DNA from: Arachis hypogaea
Lineage: Eukaryota; Streptophyta; Magnoliopsida; Fabales; Fabaceae
Direction of reading: 5' to 3'
DNA: 64,000 nt
Assembly (NCBI RefSeq): GCF_003086295.3
Contig: NC_092039.1
Coordinates: forward strand, 66,669,649-66,733,648
A program made the position numbers and the translations under genes. The notes under the pieces were generated by a model. The model made no database searches. It was not told the DNA's origin and saw nothing but the letters and a program-made list of their open reading frames with translations. Positions within the stretch are counted from its first letter, which is position 1. Each line of letters opens with the position of its first letter. This document shows, piece after piece, positions 1-10,113 of this stretch.

Positions 1-1283
1 TAGTCCATACTTTATTCGGAAATTGACGACGTAACTTGGTGTTGAACGCCAAGTACATGCTGCTGTCTGGAGTTAAACGCCAGAAAAACGTCATGATTCG
101 GAGTTGAACGCCCAAAACATGTTATAACTTGGAGTTCAACTCCAAGAAAAGCCTCAGCTCGTGGATAGATCAAGCTCAGCCTAAGCATACACCAAGTGGG
201 CCCCGGAAGTGGATTTATGCATCAATTACTTACTCATGTAAACCCTAGTAGCTAGTTTAGTATAAATAAGACTTTTTACTAGTGTATTAGTCGTCTTTTG
301 ACAGTTTAATCTTTTGACTATTCGGTCTCTTGATCACTCAGGGGGGCTGGCCATTCGGCCATGCCTGAACCTTTTACTTATGTATTTTCAACAGTGGAGT
401 TTCTGCACACCATAGATTAAGGGTGTGGAGCTCTGCTGTACCTCAAAGTTTCAATACAATTACTATTACTTTCTATTCAATTATCTTCTATCCTTATTCC
501 AAGATATACGTTACACTTAACTTTGATGAATGTGATGATCCGTGACACTCATCATCATTCTCACCTATGAACACGCGTGACTGACAACTATTTCCGTTCT
601 ACTCTAGGCCGGGCGCATATCTCTTAGATTCCCCAACAGAATCTTCGTGGTATAAGCTAGATAGATGGCGGAATTCATGAGGATCCGGAAAGTCTAAACC
701 TTGTCTATGGTATTTCGAGTAGGATTTTGGGATTGAATGACTGTGACGAGCTTCAAACTCCTGAAGGCTGGGCGTGATGACAAGCGCAAAAGAATCAAGG
801 GATTCTATTCCAACCTGATTGAGAACCGACAGATGATTAGCCGTGCTGTGACAGAGCATAGGAACATTTTCACTGAGAGGATGGGATGTAGCCATTGACA
901 ACGGTGATGCCCTACATACAGCTTGCCATGGAAAGGAGTTGGAAGGATTGGATGAATGTAATAAGAAAATAGAGATACGAGAGGAGCACAGCATCTCCAT
1001 ACGCTTATCTGAAATTTCCACTATTGATTTACATAAGTATTTCTATCCCTTTTATTTTCTTTTTATTATTAGTTTTCGAACTCATCATAAACCAATTTAA
1101 TCTGCCTAACTGAGATTTACAAGGTGACCATAGCTTGCTTCATACCAACAATCTCTGTGGGATCGACCCTTACTCATGTAAGGTATTACTTGGATGACCC
1201 AGTACACTTGCTGGTTAAGTTGAACGGAGTTGTGAGCTTCTCTAACAGTGTTTGGAACTCTTTTATCACAATTTCGTCCACCA
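1..1283 (+). mobile_element. TE1: right part of an LTR (TGATGAGCGG family), cut by window edge
   Basis: The sequence is collinear with the right part of the 3' LTR of TE4 (15060-16543) and ends in the same way, at CGTCCACCA. Its first 150 bases hold the GGCGTTxAACGCC-type units seen in that family. No primer site follows. Instead the CGTGGCACGC array of TE2 starts at once, so this is either a solo LTR or the 3' LTR of an element that continues to the left. The five bases after it (CGTGG, 1284-1288) would be the target duplication. Long antisense frames inside it are also present in other LTR copies and are not taken as genes. Confidence 0.85.
261..268 (+). promoter_or_regulatory. LTR TATA box of TE1
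   Basis: TATAAATA sits at the same place as in the LTRs of TE4 and TE7, a little after the GGCGTT palindromes and the phrase AAACCCTAG. It is the likely start region for the element's transcript. Confidence 0.5.
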
Positions 1284-2335
1284 CGTGGCACGCGAACTCA
1301 TTACTATATGAGCCATCACTATGGCGTGCCACTTTGTGTCAAAGGCGTGGCACGCCAGCCCCAGAGTTCACTTGGACGTGCCACTTGAGGAACAAGGCGT
1401 GGCACGCCAAGCCTATAAGACCCACAATTGAATGGGCGTGCCACTTGAGCCACAAAGCATGGCACGCCAGTGAATAAGGAGACCATGAAAAAGCTGGGCG
1501 TGCCACTTGGTATCGAAGGCGTGGCACGCCAGCTCATGAAGTCCGACTAAGGCGTGCCACTTGAGCAACAAGGCGCAACACGCCATCACCTAAGGAGGCC
1601 AAATAAAGCTGGGCATGCCACTTGGTATCGAAGGCGTGGCACGCCAGCTTAATTATCTCACTTTGGCGTGCCAATTGAACATTTAGGCGTGGCACACCAA
1701 CATCTGGGACCAGGGCAAATGAAGGGCGTGACACGCCAATCTCATGGCGTGGCACGCTGGTAGTGCTTTCCAGAGAAGGAATTAAAGGGCCATGAACTTA
1801 GGCATGCCACTTGAGAGATGAGGCGTGGCACGCCAGCAAGAAGATGAAGCAATTAAAGGACGCAACACGCCAGTCTCATGGCATGGCACGCTAGTAATGT
1901 TTTCCAAAGAGGAAGAAGAGGAGCCAATGAACTCAGGCGTGCCACTTGGATGGCGAGGCATGGCACGCCGGCAAGGGGGTGAAGCTTTGAGAAGGGCGTG
2001 GCACGCCAGACCTAGGCGTGCCACGCTGGTACAAATCTCCAGAAGCATAGAAATAAGGGAAGTGACCTTGGGCGTGCCATTTTGGTTAGAAGGTGTGGCA
2101 TGCCAGGGTCTTTTGCCCTTTAAAATGCCTTGGGCGTGCCACTTTGGATCGAAGGCGCAGCACGCAGGCTACTTTGCCCTTTAAAATGTCCTGGGCGTGC
2201 CACTTAGGCTAGAAGGCGTGGCACGCCAGAGGTGAAACAGAGGACTGCGTGCCACTTGAATGGAGAGGCGTGGCATGCCAAATCAGAAACAGAAGGAGCA
2301 TGACACGCCAGAGAAGCGCCAGTCACACGCCAGCT
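1284..2335 (+). repeat. Array of GGCGTGCCAC / GTGGCACGCC inverted pairs
   Basis: About fifteen pairs of GGCGTGCCAC and GTGGCACGCC, which are reverse complements. The two arms are usually 12-20 bases apart and the pairs are separated by variable sequence of 15-60 bases. Each pair could fold into a 10-bp hairpin. Many copies carry single C-to-T or G-to-A changes (GCATGCCAC, GTGGCATGCC). It occupies the upstream part of the LTR, before the TATA box. Spurious open frames on both strands come from the repeat. Confidence 0.9.
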
Positions 2336-2428
2336 GGAAGATCACATTTGTTGAGTTTTTTTTCCCTCCAAATTGTAATTTTCTTTTCACTTTTGTAATT
2401 TTCTTTTATTTTCTTGATCTAGGAGTAG

Positions 2429-2436
2429 TATAAATA
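2429..2436 (+). promoter_or_regulatory. LTR TATA box of TE2
   Basis: TATAAATA follows GGAGTAG, as the TATATATAG of the TE9 LTRs does in reverse order (TATATATAGGAGTAG). Likely promoter of TE2. Confidence 0.5.
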
Positions 2437-3402
2437 CCCTTGGAAGTATTGGAAAAAGGGGTTAGCTAGCAAGTCACAGAGCTTAGTTTGGATTTCACTT
2501 TTTACTTTTCATACTTCATCTCTTCCATCTTTTATACTTTTTCCCTGAGCTATGAGTAGCTAAATTCCCTCTCATTGAGAGAGGGAGCTCTATTGTACTT
2601 GATGGATTAATGATAGTGAATTTCTTCTTCTATTCATCTTCTCTTTGATTTGCTAGAAGGAATTTCAATTTTAATGCTTAGTGTTCAATTAACTTGGAAA
2701 AGAGATTGAATGAAAAATGGGTTTCATGGGAACCTTGGAAAAGGAAACATGAAACCATGCTAGAAATCCCTTCTCAAACTTGAGAAGAATCTGGGTTTTG
2801 GTGTTTGGATATGGTGACATATAATCCTCCCTCTACCTGGACCTATGATGATGTGTGGTATAATTAGGGACCAAGCATATCTCTCTTCAAGAGCAATTAG
2901 ACCAAGGAATTGGCTATTGATCAAGATCTGAGAGATTGAGTCACCAAGGGATTGGGGCTCAATCAATCATGATTGCTAAGAGGTCAATGAGTTGCATGAT
3001 TGAAGAGGATATGAGCTGGAATTAATCCAAAGAGACAGTATCTCCTGATATCAATGAATTCCCACATTCTTATCTCTCCCATTCTTTTATAGCTTTACTT
3101 ACATTCTGCAAAATCTCATTCCCCTTTACATTCTTGTTATTTCCGTTTCTGCATTTTATTACTTTCTGTTATTTCTTTTGTCATTTATGTTTCTGTCATT
3201 TACAATTCTGCACACACAACTTATTCTGTTGAGCTTGACTATTTCACCAATTGATTAAAATTGCTCAAATCTACCAATCTCTGTGGATACGATCCCACTC
3301 CACTGTGGGTTAATACTTGATGATAATTTTGGTGCGCTTGCCAAGAGCGAATTCATCAATATTATTGGAGAAGGGTAGTGAATCCGAGCCGATAAAGTTT
3401 TA

Positions 3403-3420
3403 TGGCGCCATTGCCGGGGA
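3403..3420 (+). other. Primer binding site, tRNA-Asp type (TE2)
   Basis: TGGCGCCATTGCCGGGGA matches the complement of the 3' end of plant tRNA-Asp (ending ...CCCCGGCAACGGCGCCA) except for one base (A for G). tRNA-Asp priming is typical of the Athila lineage. Confidence 0.85.
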
Positions 3421-3696
3421 TTGGTTTGAATTTGACAATGAGTAAACCAATTGGAAAGCTAGATTTAGCATTTATTTTATTTTATTTTATTTTTTTCTTT
3501 ATTCATTTCCTAGTGTAACCTTTAAATTCCTTTCTAATCTCTGTTTTTCTTTCTTGTCTTTCTAAGATTCTTTAACCATTCATTGTTTATACTTTCACTC
3601 TTCTAACTGTTTGATTAATTGCATCACTTAAGCTAATCACTAATTTTAACTAAGGAGATTTCTTCACTTGCTCTTTTCTTGTTGTGTGTTGGCTGT

Positions 3697-5024
3697 ATGA
3701 CAAGTAGAAGAAGAGAGACTTCATCCTTTTTGATAGTGAACCTGAGAGAACCTTCCGTAGATTGAGGAGGGAGGCTAGAGGCAAGGGTATAGTTGGAGAA
3801 GAACCAGTAGAAGAAGATCTAACAACCACCATGGAAGACGAAGTGCACGAAGATGTTGGAGGAGGAGCTGGAAATCAAGCTGCTCAAGAGAGGAGAGTCC
3901 TAGGCTCCTATATCAACCCAAATCTAGGAAACTGTGGCAATAGCATCCTCAAGCCAATAATCCATTCCAACGAGTTTGAATTGAAACCTCAACTCATCAC
4001 ACTAGTCCAGAATAACTGCTCATAAAGAGGAGGTGCTCAAGAAGATCCAAATCAACATCTCAACACATTCTTGAGGATATGCGATACTGTAAAGTCCAAT
4101 GGTATACACCCTGACACCTACAAACTACTTTAATTCCCTTTCTCACTCAGAAATAAGGCAACAAAGTGGTTAGAATCATTTCCCAAGGAGAGACTAACCA
4201 CATGGGAGGATGTTGTGAACAAGTTTGTAGTGAGATTTTACCCTCCACAAAGGATCAACAGGCAAAGAGCTGAGGTGCAAACCTTCAGACAGCTAGATGG
4301 TGAAACACTCTATGAGGCCTAGAAGAGGTTCAAAGATCTAACAAGGAAATGCCCACCGGATATGTTTAATGAGTGGGTGCAGCTCCACATTTTCTATGAA
4401 GGATTAACTTATGAATCGAAGAAGGCTATGGACCACTCTTCAGGGGATTCACTCAACAAGAAGAAGACCATTGAGGAAGCCATAGATGTCATTGAAACTG
4501 TAGCTGAGAATGACTACTTCTATGCTTCAGAAAGAGGCCAAAAGAAGGGGGTGCTGGAACTCAATTCTATGGATGCCCTGTTGGCACAAAACAAGGCAAT
4601 TGCAGCACAATTGGCAGCCTTAACCAAGAAAATGGAAAACAATCAAGTTGCAGTTGTCCAAGCTCAAGTACCATCCCAAGAAGAAAATGAACCAGAAGTT
4701 GAATGTGAGCAAGCAAACTATGTTCATAACCCCTCTCGACCACCATATGACCCTAACTCTAAGACATATAATCCAGGATGGAAGAACCACCCAAATTTTG
4801 GGTGGGGGAACCAACAAAATCACAACCAAGAACACAACAAACCATACCAAGCCAATCAATACCAGAATCACAACTCCAACCATCAGTCAAATAACAACAG
4901 ATCTTACCATAATCCACCTCATACAACATATCCTTCCAACCAGCAAACACACTACCATCAAGACACACTAACCCCAACCTCACAACCATGTGAAATCAAG
5001 GGTAACTTTGAGAGAGTAGAGGCC
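3697..5024 (+). pseudogene. gag: TE2 gag, frameshifted and truncated
   Basis: Athila-type capsid protein frame, relative of the TE9 gag. ATG at 3697 (MTSRRR...), then a one-base frameshift near 3715 moves into the frame that reads SEPERTF, LGSYINPNLGN and NNFELKPQ-like text. The retrotransposon gag domain follows (WLESFPKERLTTWEDVVNKF, then AEVQTFRQLDGETLYEA, then CPPDMFNEWVQLHIFYEGL). In-frame stops lie at 4023, 4131 and 4320; the last is a TGG-to-TAG change. The downstream linker is Asn/Gln/His-rich with a YNPGWKNHPNFGWGNQQ motif. It ends at RVEA where the LTR of TE3 begins. No protease remains. Confidence 0.85.
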
Positions 5025-6441
5025 TGAAGAATGAAACTCTCACGCGATCTAGAATTTTCACAAATAAATTTCCATTGTAAGTATAGCTTCTAGACCGACA
5101 AGAATTCCTTTCTTACAAAAGTTTTGGTCGTCTTCTCAAGGAATTGCAGGGAGGTATGATTTATTATTGGTTATGGAAAAAGATATGTTGTTGGGGTTTT
5201 TTAATGTATAAGATGAAAAGCAAGAATAGTAAATGGCAAAAGGAATAAACAAAGAACTAGAAAAGCTCTTGGCAAGGTATAAGAACTGGAAATCCTTTCC
5301 TAGTTATCCTTATCAATTGTGTTGAGAATTGAATTTCAATCCCACTCTAACTATGAAGGTAAGTCAGATGGATAAATCAATATGAATCCTCAAGTCCTAG
5401 TCTTTCCCTTGGAAAGACTAGAGTTAGTGGAATCCAAATTAATCAGCAAAGAATTCCAATTTTCAGTCAACACCTTGAGTTTGATAACTCAAGCATCACT
5501 AATTACTTAACCAAAGCCAAAAGGGAAAATTCTAAATTATTTATATCATAAATAAAAGAAACAAATCATAGATCTGAGAATACCTTAAATTATATTAAAT
5601 AGAATATTCAAATCTAACATGGAAAAGTTCATAAATTAAATTGGAAAAATAAATAAAAGGAACATTGAACCTGTGATTGAAGAAGATGAAATCCTAATTC
5701 CTTTAAGAGGAATCCTAATCCTAAATCCTAAGAGAGAGGAGAGAACCTCTCTCTCTAAAAACTATATCTAAAAACTAAAATTTTGAATTATGAATGAATG
5801 ATCTGATTCTGCTCCACTCTCAGCCTCTAATCTGTGTTTTCTGGGCCAAAAACTGGGTCAAAAGTAGATCAGAAATTGCTGGAGACGAAATCTGCCACGT
5901 ACAGGTCGCGGCTCATGCGTGCGTACGCGCCAGGTGCGCCTGCGAGCTGATGGGCTTTTCGCCAATGTGCACGTGCGCGTGCTTTGCGCATGCGCATCCT
6001 TAAACGCTAGGTCAACTATGGCAAGTTATATATTGTTGCAAAGGCCCGAATGTTAGCTTTCCAACACAACTAGCACCGCATCATTTGGACCTTTGTAGCT
6101 TAAGTTATGGTCGCTTTAGTACCAAGAGGTCAGGTTGGACAGCTTTAGCAGTTTCTTTAGTTTCTTGTATTCCTTCTACTTTTGAATGCTTCCTTTCCAT
6201 ATTCTAAGCCATTCCTGCCCTGTAATCTTTTAAATTACTTTACACACATATTACGGCATCGAATGGTAATAAGAAATGATTAAACATGGCAAAATTAAGA
6301 CCAAAGAAGCAAGTTTTCAATCATAGAACAAATTCTGGAAAGGAATTGTAAAACCATGCAAATAGTATGAATAAGTGTGTAAAGACTTGATAAAAACCAC
6401 TCAATTGAACACAAGATAAACCATGAAATAGTGGTTTATCA
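5025..6441 (-). repeat. TE3 3' LTR
   Basis: 1417 bases, starting TGATAAACC on the minus strand and ending CTTCA. A variable GC-rich block at 5900-6000 (GCGTGCGTACGCGCC, GCACGTGCGCGTGC) lies where the other LTR of this element has CACGCGTCCGCGTG units. It lacks about 50 bases present in the other LTR (ACAAGTAACAAACCC...CTCGGGTCG). Confidence 0.8.
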
Positions 6442-6480
6442 ACCTCCCCAAACTTAAACGTTAGCATGTCCTCACGCTAA
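6442..6480 (-). promoter_or_regulatory. Hairpin plus polypurine tract at the 3' LTR of TE3
   Basis: Read on the minus strand: stem TTAGCGTG, loop AGGA, stem CATGCTAA (one G-T pair), then CGTTTAAGTTTGGGGAGGT directly abutting the LTR start TGATAAACC. The purine-rich stretch is where plus-strand DNA synthesis would be primed. The hairpin is the same module found in TE4, TE6, TE7, TE8, TE9 and TE10 with other stem sequences. Confidence 0.75.
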
Positions 6481-6838
6481 GCTCAAGAGAAGCTATAAGA
6501 GTGAAGGCATAATGGTGGGATGTATGAAATGCAACTTATTTATATGAAAGTAGCTAAATGCAAAATGCTCTTACCTACTTGGTTAAAAGTAAACAAATTC
6601 TCCAAGAAAAACATAAATTGGATTTCACTAATTCAAATCATAAAAACGAAGTACAAATAACTTGCAAGAAGAAGATAGCTCATGAAAACCGGGAACAAAG
6701 AATCGAGCATCGAACCCTCACCGGAAGTGTATGCACTCTAATCACTCAGGTGTTTAAGGTTCGATTCTATCAATTATCTACTAATCTTGCTTTCTAAGGC
6801 TTTCTCTTCATCTAACAATCAACAAAAATTTAATGCAC
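6481..6838 (-). other. TE3 3' untranslated tail, left part
   Basis: Non-coding tail between the TE4 insertion point and the hairpin. Open frames are short and not conserved. The last five bases, TGCAC (6834-6838), are the duplicated target of TE4. Confidence 0.6.
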
Positions 6839-8607
6839 TGATGAGTGGATAATTTATACGCTTTTTGGCATTGTTTTTATATAGTTTTTAGTAAGTTTAA
6901 GCTAATTTTAGGGATGTTTTCACTATTTTTTATGATAAATTCACATTTCTGGACTTTACTATGAGTTTGTGTGTTTTTCTGTGATTTCAGGTAAATTCTG
7001 ACTGAAATTGAGGGATTTGAGCAAAACTCTGAAGAAGGCTGACAAAAGGACTGCTGATGCTGTTGGAATCTGACCTCCCTGCACTCGAAATGGATTTTCT
7101 GGAGCTACAGAACTCCAATTGGCGCGCTCTCAACAGCGTTGGAAAGTAGACATCCAGAGCTTTCCGGCAATATATAATAGTCCATACTTTATTCGAAGAA
7201 TGACGACGTAACGTGGCGTTGAACGCCAAGTACACGCTGCTGTCTGGAGTTAAACGCCAGAAAAACGTCATTATCCGGAGTTGAACGCCCAAAACACGTT
7301 ATAACTCGGAGTTCAACTCCAAGAAATGCCTCAGCTCGTGGATTAATCAAGCTCAGCCCAAGCATACACCAAGTGGGCCCCGGAAGTGAATTTATGCATC
7401 AATTACGTACTCATGTAAACCCTAGGAGCTAGTTTATTATAAATAGAACATTTATCTATTGTATTAGACGTCTTTTGACCATGTTTCATCTTTGGTCTCA
7501 GTTTTGTTTTATTCTTCATCTTAGGAGATCATTGATCATGTTAGGGAGGCTGGCCATTCGGCCATGCCTGAACCCTTTGCTTATGTATTTTCAACGGTGG
7601 AGTTTTTGCACACCATAGATTAAGGGTGTGGAGCCCTGCTGTACCTCAAGTATTAATGCAATTCTATTTTCTTTTATTCAAATCTCTCTTATTCTTATTC
7701 CAAGATATTCATTCGTACCCAAGAACATGATGAATGTGATGATAAGTAACCCTCATTATCATTCTCACTCATGAACGTGCGTGATTGACAACCACTTCCG
7801 TTCTACATGCAACAGAGCTTGAATGCGTATCTCTTAGATTCCCCAACAGAATCTTCGTGGTATAAGCTAGATAGATGGCGGCATTTATGAGGATCCGGAA
7901 AGTCTCACCTTGTCTGTGGTATTCCGAGTAGGATCCTGGGAATCCGGAAAGTCTAACCTTGTCTGTGGTATTCCGAGTAGGATTCCGGTAATGAATGACT
8001 GTGACGTGCTTCAAACTTGTAACCTGCTGGGCGTTAGTGACAGACGCAAAAGAGGGATTCTATTCCAGTAGGAGCGGGAACCAACCGGTGATTAGCCGTA
8101 CTGTGACAGAGTGCGTGAGCATTAGTTTTCACTGCGAGGATGGGATGTAGCCATCAGCCATGGGTGATGCCTCCAGACGATTAGCCGTGCGACTGACAAC
8201 CGCATAGGATCATTTTCCCGAGAGGATGAAAGTAGCCACAGTTGATGGTGAACCCCTATACAAAGCTTGCCATGGAAAGGAGTAAGAAGGATTGAGTAGA
8301 AGCAGTAGGAGAGCAGGCGTCCTTGGGCTCTACAGCATCTCCATCCGCTTATCTGAAATTCCCACCAATGAATCTGCATAAGTATTCTATCCCTTTTATT
8401 ATTCCTTTTTATTATTTATTCCAATAATCACAATTCCCCTTTAATCTGCCCTACTGAGATTTACAAGGTGACCATAGCTTGCTTCATACCAACAATCTCT
8501 GTGGGATCGACCCTTACTCACGTAAGGTGACCCTTTTATTATTCCTAAGTTCCACAATTCTACAATAAATGCAAATCAAAGAATAGTGATCACAATTTCG
8601 TCCACCA
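6839..8607 (+). repeat. TE4 5' LTR
   Basis: 1769 bases from TGATGAGTGG to CGTCCACCA. It has GGCGTTGAACGCC-type units at 7206-7345, a TATA box, and near the end GGGATCGACCC with the hairpin CCTTAC-TCAC-GTAAGG (8512-8527). Relative to the 3' LTR about 54 bases are missing after CACGTAAGG, replaced by a short repeat of nearby T-rich sequence. Confidence 0.93.
7438..7446 (+). promoter_or_regulatory. LTR TATA box of TE4 (5')
   Basis: TATAAATAG after AAACCCTAGGAGCTAG; the same phrase is found in the TE1 and TE7 LTRs. It would drive the element transcript. Confidence 0.55.
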
Positions 8608-8613
8608 AGTTTT

Positions 8614-8631
8614 TGGCGCCGTTGCCGGGGA
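8614..8631 (+). other. Primer binding site, tRNA-Asp (TE4)
   Basis: TGGCGCCGTTGCCGGGGA is an exact 18-base complement of the plant tRNA-Asp 3' end, six bases after the LTR. Confidence 0.92.
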
Positions 8632-10113
8632 TTGTTCGAGTATGGACAACTGACAGTTCATCTTGTTGCTCAGATTAGGTAATTTTCTTTTCAAAAATCT
8701 TTTTCAAAAATTTTTCTTTTATTTTTCGTTTTTGCAAACTTTATTTTCGAAAAAATAAAATAAAAATACAAAAAAATAGAAAATCATAAAAATCAAAAAT
8801 ATTTTGTGTTTCCTGTTTGAGCCTTGTGTTAATTTTTAAGTTTGGTGTCAATTGCATGTTTTTAAAATTTTTCTTGCATTTTTCGAAAATCCCATGCATT
8901 CATAGTGTTCTTCATGATCTTCAAGTTGTTCTTGACAAGTCTTCTTGTTTGATCTTGATGATTTCTTGTTTTGTGTCTTTTGTTGTTTTTCATGTGCATC
9001 TTTGCATTCATATTTTCCATGCATTAAAGATTTCTAAGTTTGGTGTCTTGCATGTTTTCTTTGCATCAAAAAAATTTTTTTCAAAATTATGTTCTTGATG
9101 TTCATCATGATCTTCAAGGTGTTCTTGGTGTTCATCTTGACATTCATAGCATTCTTGCATGCATTCATTGTTTTGATCTAAAAATTTCATGCATTGAATA
9201 TTTTTGTTGTTTTTCTCTCTCATAATTAAAAATTCAAAAAAATCAAAAAAAATATCTTTTCCTTATTTTCCTCCAAATTTTTGAAATTTTGGGTTGACTT
9301 GGTCAAAAATTTTTAAAATTAGTTGTTTCTTACAAGTCAAGTCAAAATTTCAATTTTAAAAATCTTATCTTTTCAAAATCTTTTTCAAAAATCATATCTT
9401 TTTCATTTTTTTTATAAATTTCGAAAATTTCAAAAAAAAAATCTTTTTCAAAATATTTTCAAAATCTTTTTCTTATCTTTATATCAAATTTTCGAAAATT
9501 AGCTAACAATTAATGTGATTGGTTCAAAAATTTGAAGTTTGTTACTTTCTTGTTAAGAAAGGTTCAATCTTTAAGTTCTAGAATCTTATCTTGTAGTTTC
9601 TTGTTAGTTAAGTCAATTTTAAAATTAACTCTTTTTCAAAAATATCTTTTTATTAAAATTTTTATCTTATCTTTTATCTTATCTTTTTCAAAAAAATTTT
9701 ATCTTTTTCAAAATTTGATTTCAAATCTTTTTCAATCAACTAACTAATTTGTTGTTTGTTTCCTATCTTTTTCAAAAACTACCTAACTACTTTTCCCTCT
9801 CTAATTTTCGAAAATTCTCCCTCCCTTTTTCAAAAATTCTTTTTGTTTTAAATTTTAATTTTAATTATATTTTATCTCTAATTTTCGAAAATCACTAACT
9901 TTTTTCGAAAAATTATTTTCGAATTTTCTCTTCTCCTCTCTTCTTCTATTTAATTATTTAATTACTAACACTTCTCTTCACCTTTCTTCATCCAAAAATC
10001 CGAATCCTTCCCTCTTCTTCCTTATACCCCTATCTTCTTCTACTAACATAAAGGAATCTCTATACTGTGACATAGAGGATTCCTCTTTCTTTTCTTGTTT
10101 TCTTCTCTTTCAT
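8632..10113 (+). other. TE4 AT-rich 5' leader
   Basis: About 1.5 kb with no convincing coding frame. It is dominated by imperfect TCTTTTTCAAAA and TTTTCGAAAAT units and a central block of GATCTTCAAG-GTGTTCTTG-like repeats. Two copies of AAGTTTGGTGT occur at 8838-8848 and 9036-9046. The same layout, including the two copies, is seen in TE7 and TE10. Confidence 0.75.

Larger units (their letters stand above)
1284..3358 (+). repeat. TE2 5' LTR, visible part
   Basis: It ends near GAATTCATCA; about 44 further bases separate this from the primer site, so the exact end is uncertain. It contains the palindrome array (1284-2335), a TATA box, and the sentence-like stretch TGAGCTATGAGTAGCTAAAT...GGGAGCTCTATTGTA that matches the TE9 LTRs. 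Near its end is the Athila-like phrase CAATCTCTGTGGATACGATC followed by a hairpin, CCCAC-TCCACT-GTGGG (3294-3309). Confidence 0.7.
1284..5024 (+). mobile_element. TE2: Athila-type gag element, both ends lost
   Basis: In order: LTR with a palindrome array, TATA box, tRNA-Asp primer site, short leader, and a broken gag that stops at 5024 where the LTR of TE3 begins. Its left part is invaded by TE1, so its true 5' end is not visible. Gag, leader and LTR layout match TE9, which places TE2 in the same lineage. The remainder of TE2 (gag end, ORF2, 3' LTR) is not found on the far side of TE3, which is unexpected for a simple nested insertion. Confidence 0.8.

Noticed and set aside
599..1021. Antisense frame of 140 codons in TE1, with similar frames in other LTRs (45695-45925, 54082-54312, 8122-8379)
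   Set aside because: The frames follow the shared LTR sequence, differ in length from copy to copy, lack any domain and have no conserved start.
1284..2335. CRISPR-like or satellite array
   Set aside because: Units are inverted pairs with irregular spacing inside an LTR of a plant element; spacers are not unique inserts of fixed length.
3762..4025. A separate small gene of 87 codons
   Set aside because: It is the N-terminal part of the broken TE2 gag, in the same frame as the rest and matching TE9.
4648..4971. Thr/His/Ile-rich frame overlapping TE2 gag
   Set aside because: Out-of-frame shadow of the Asn/Gln-rich gag linker.
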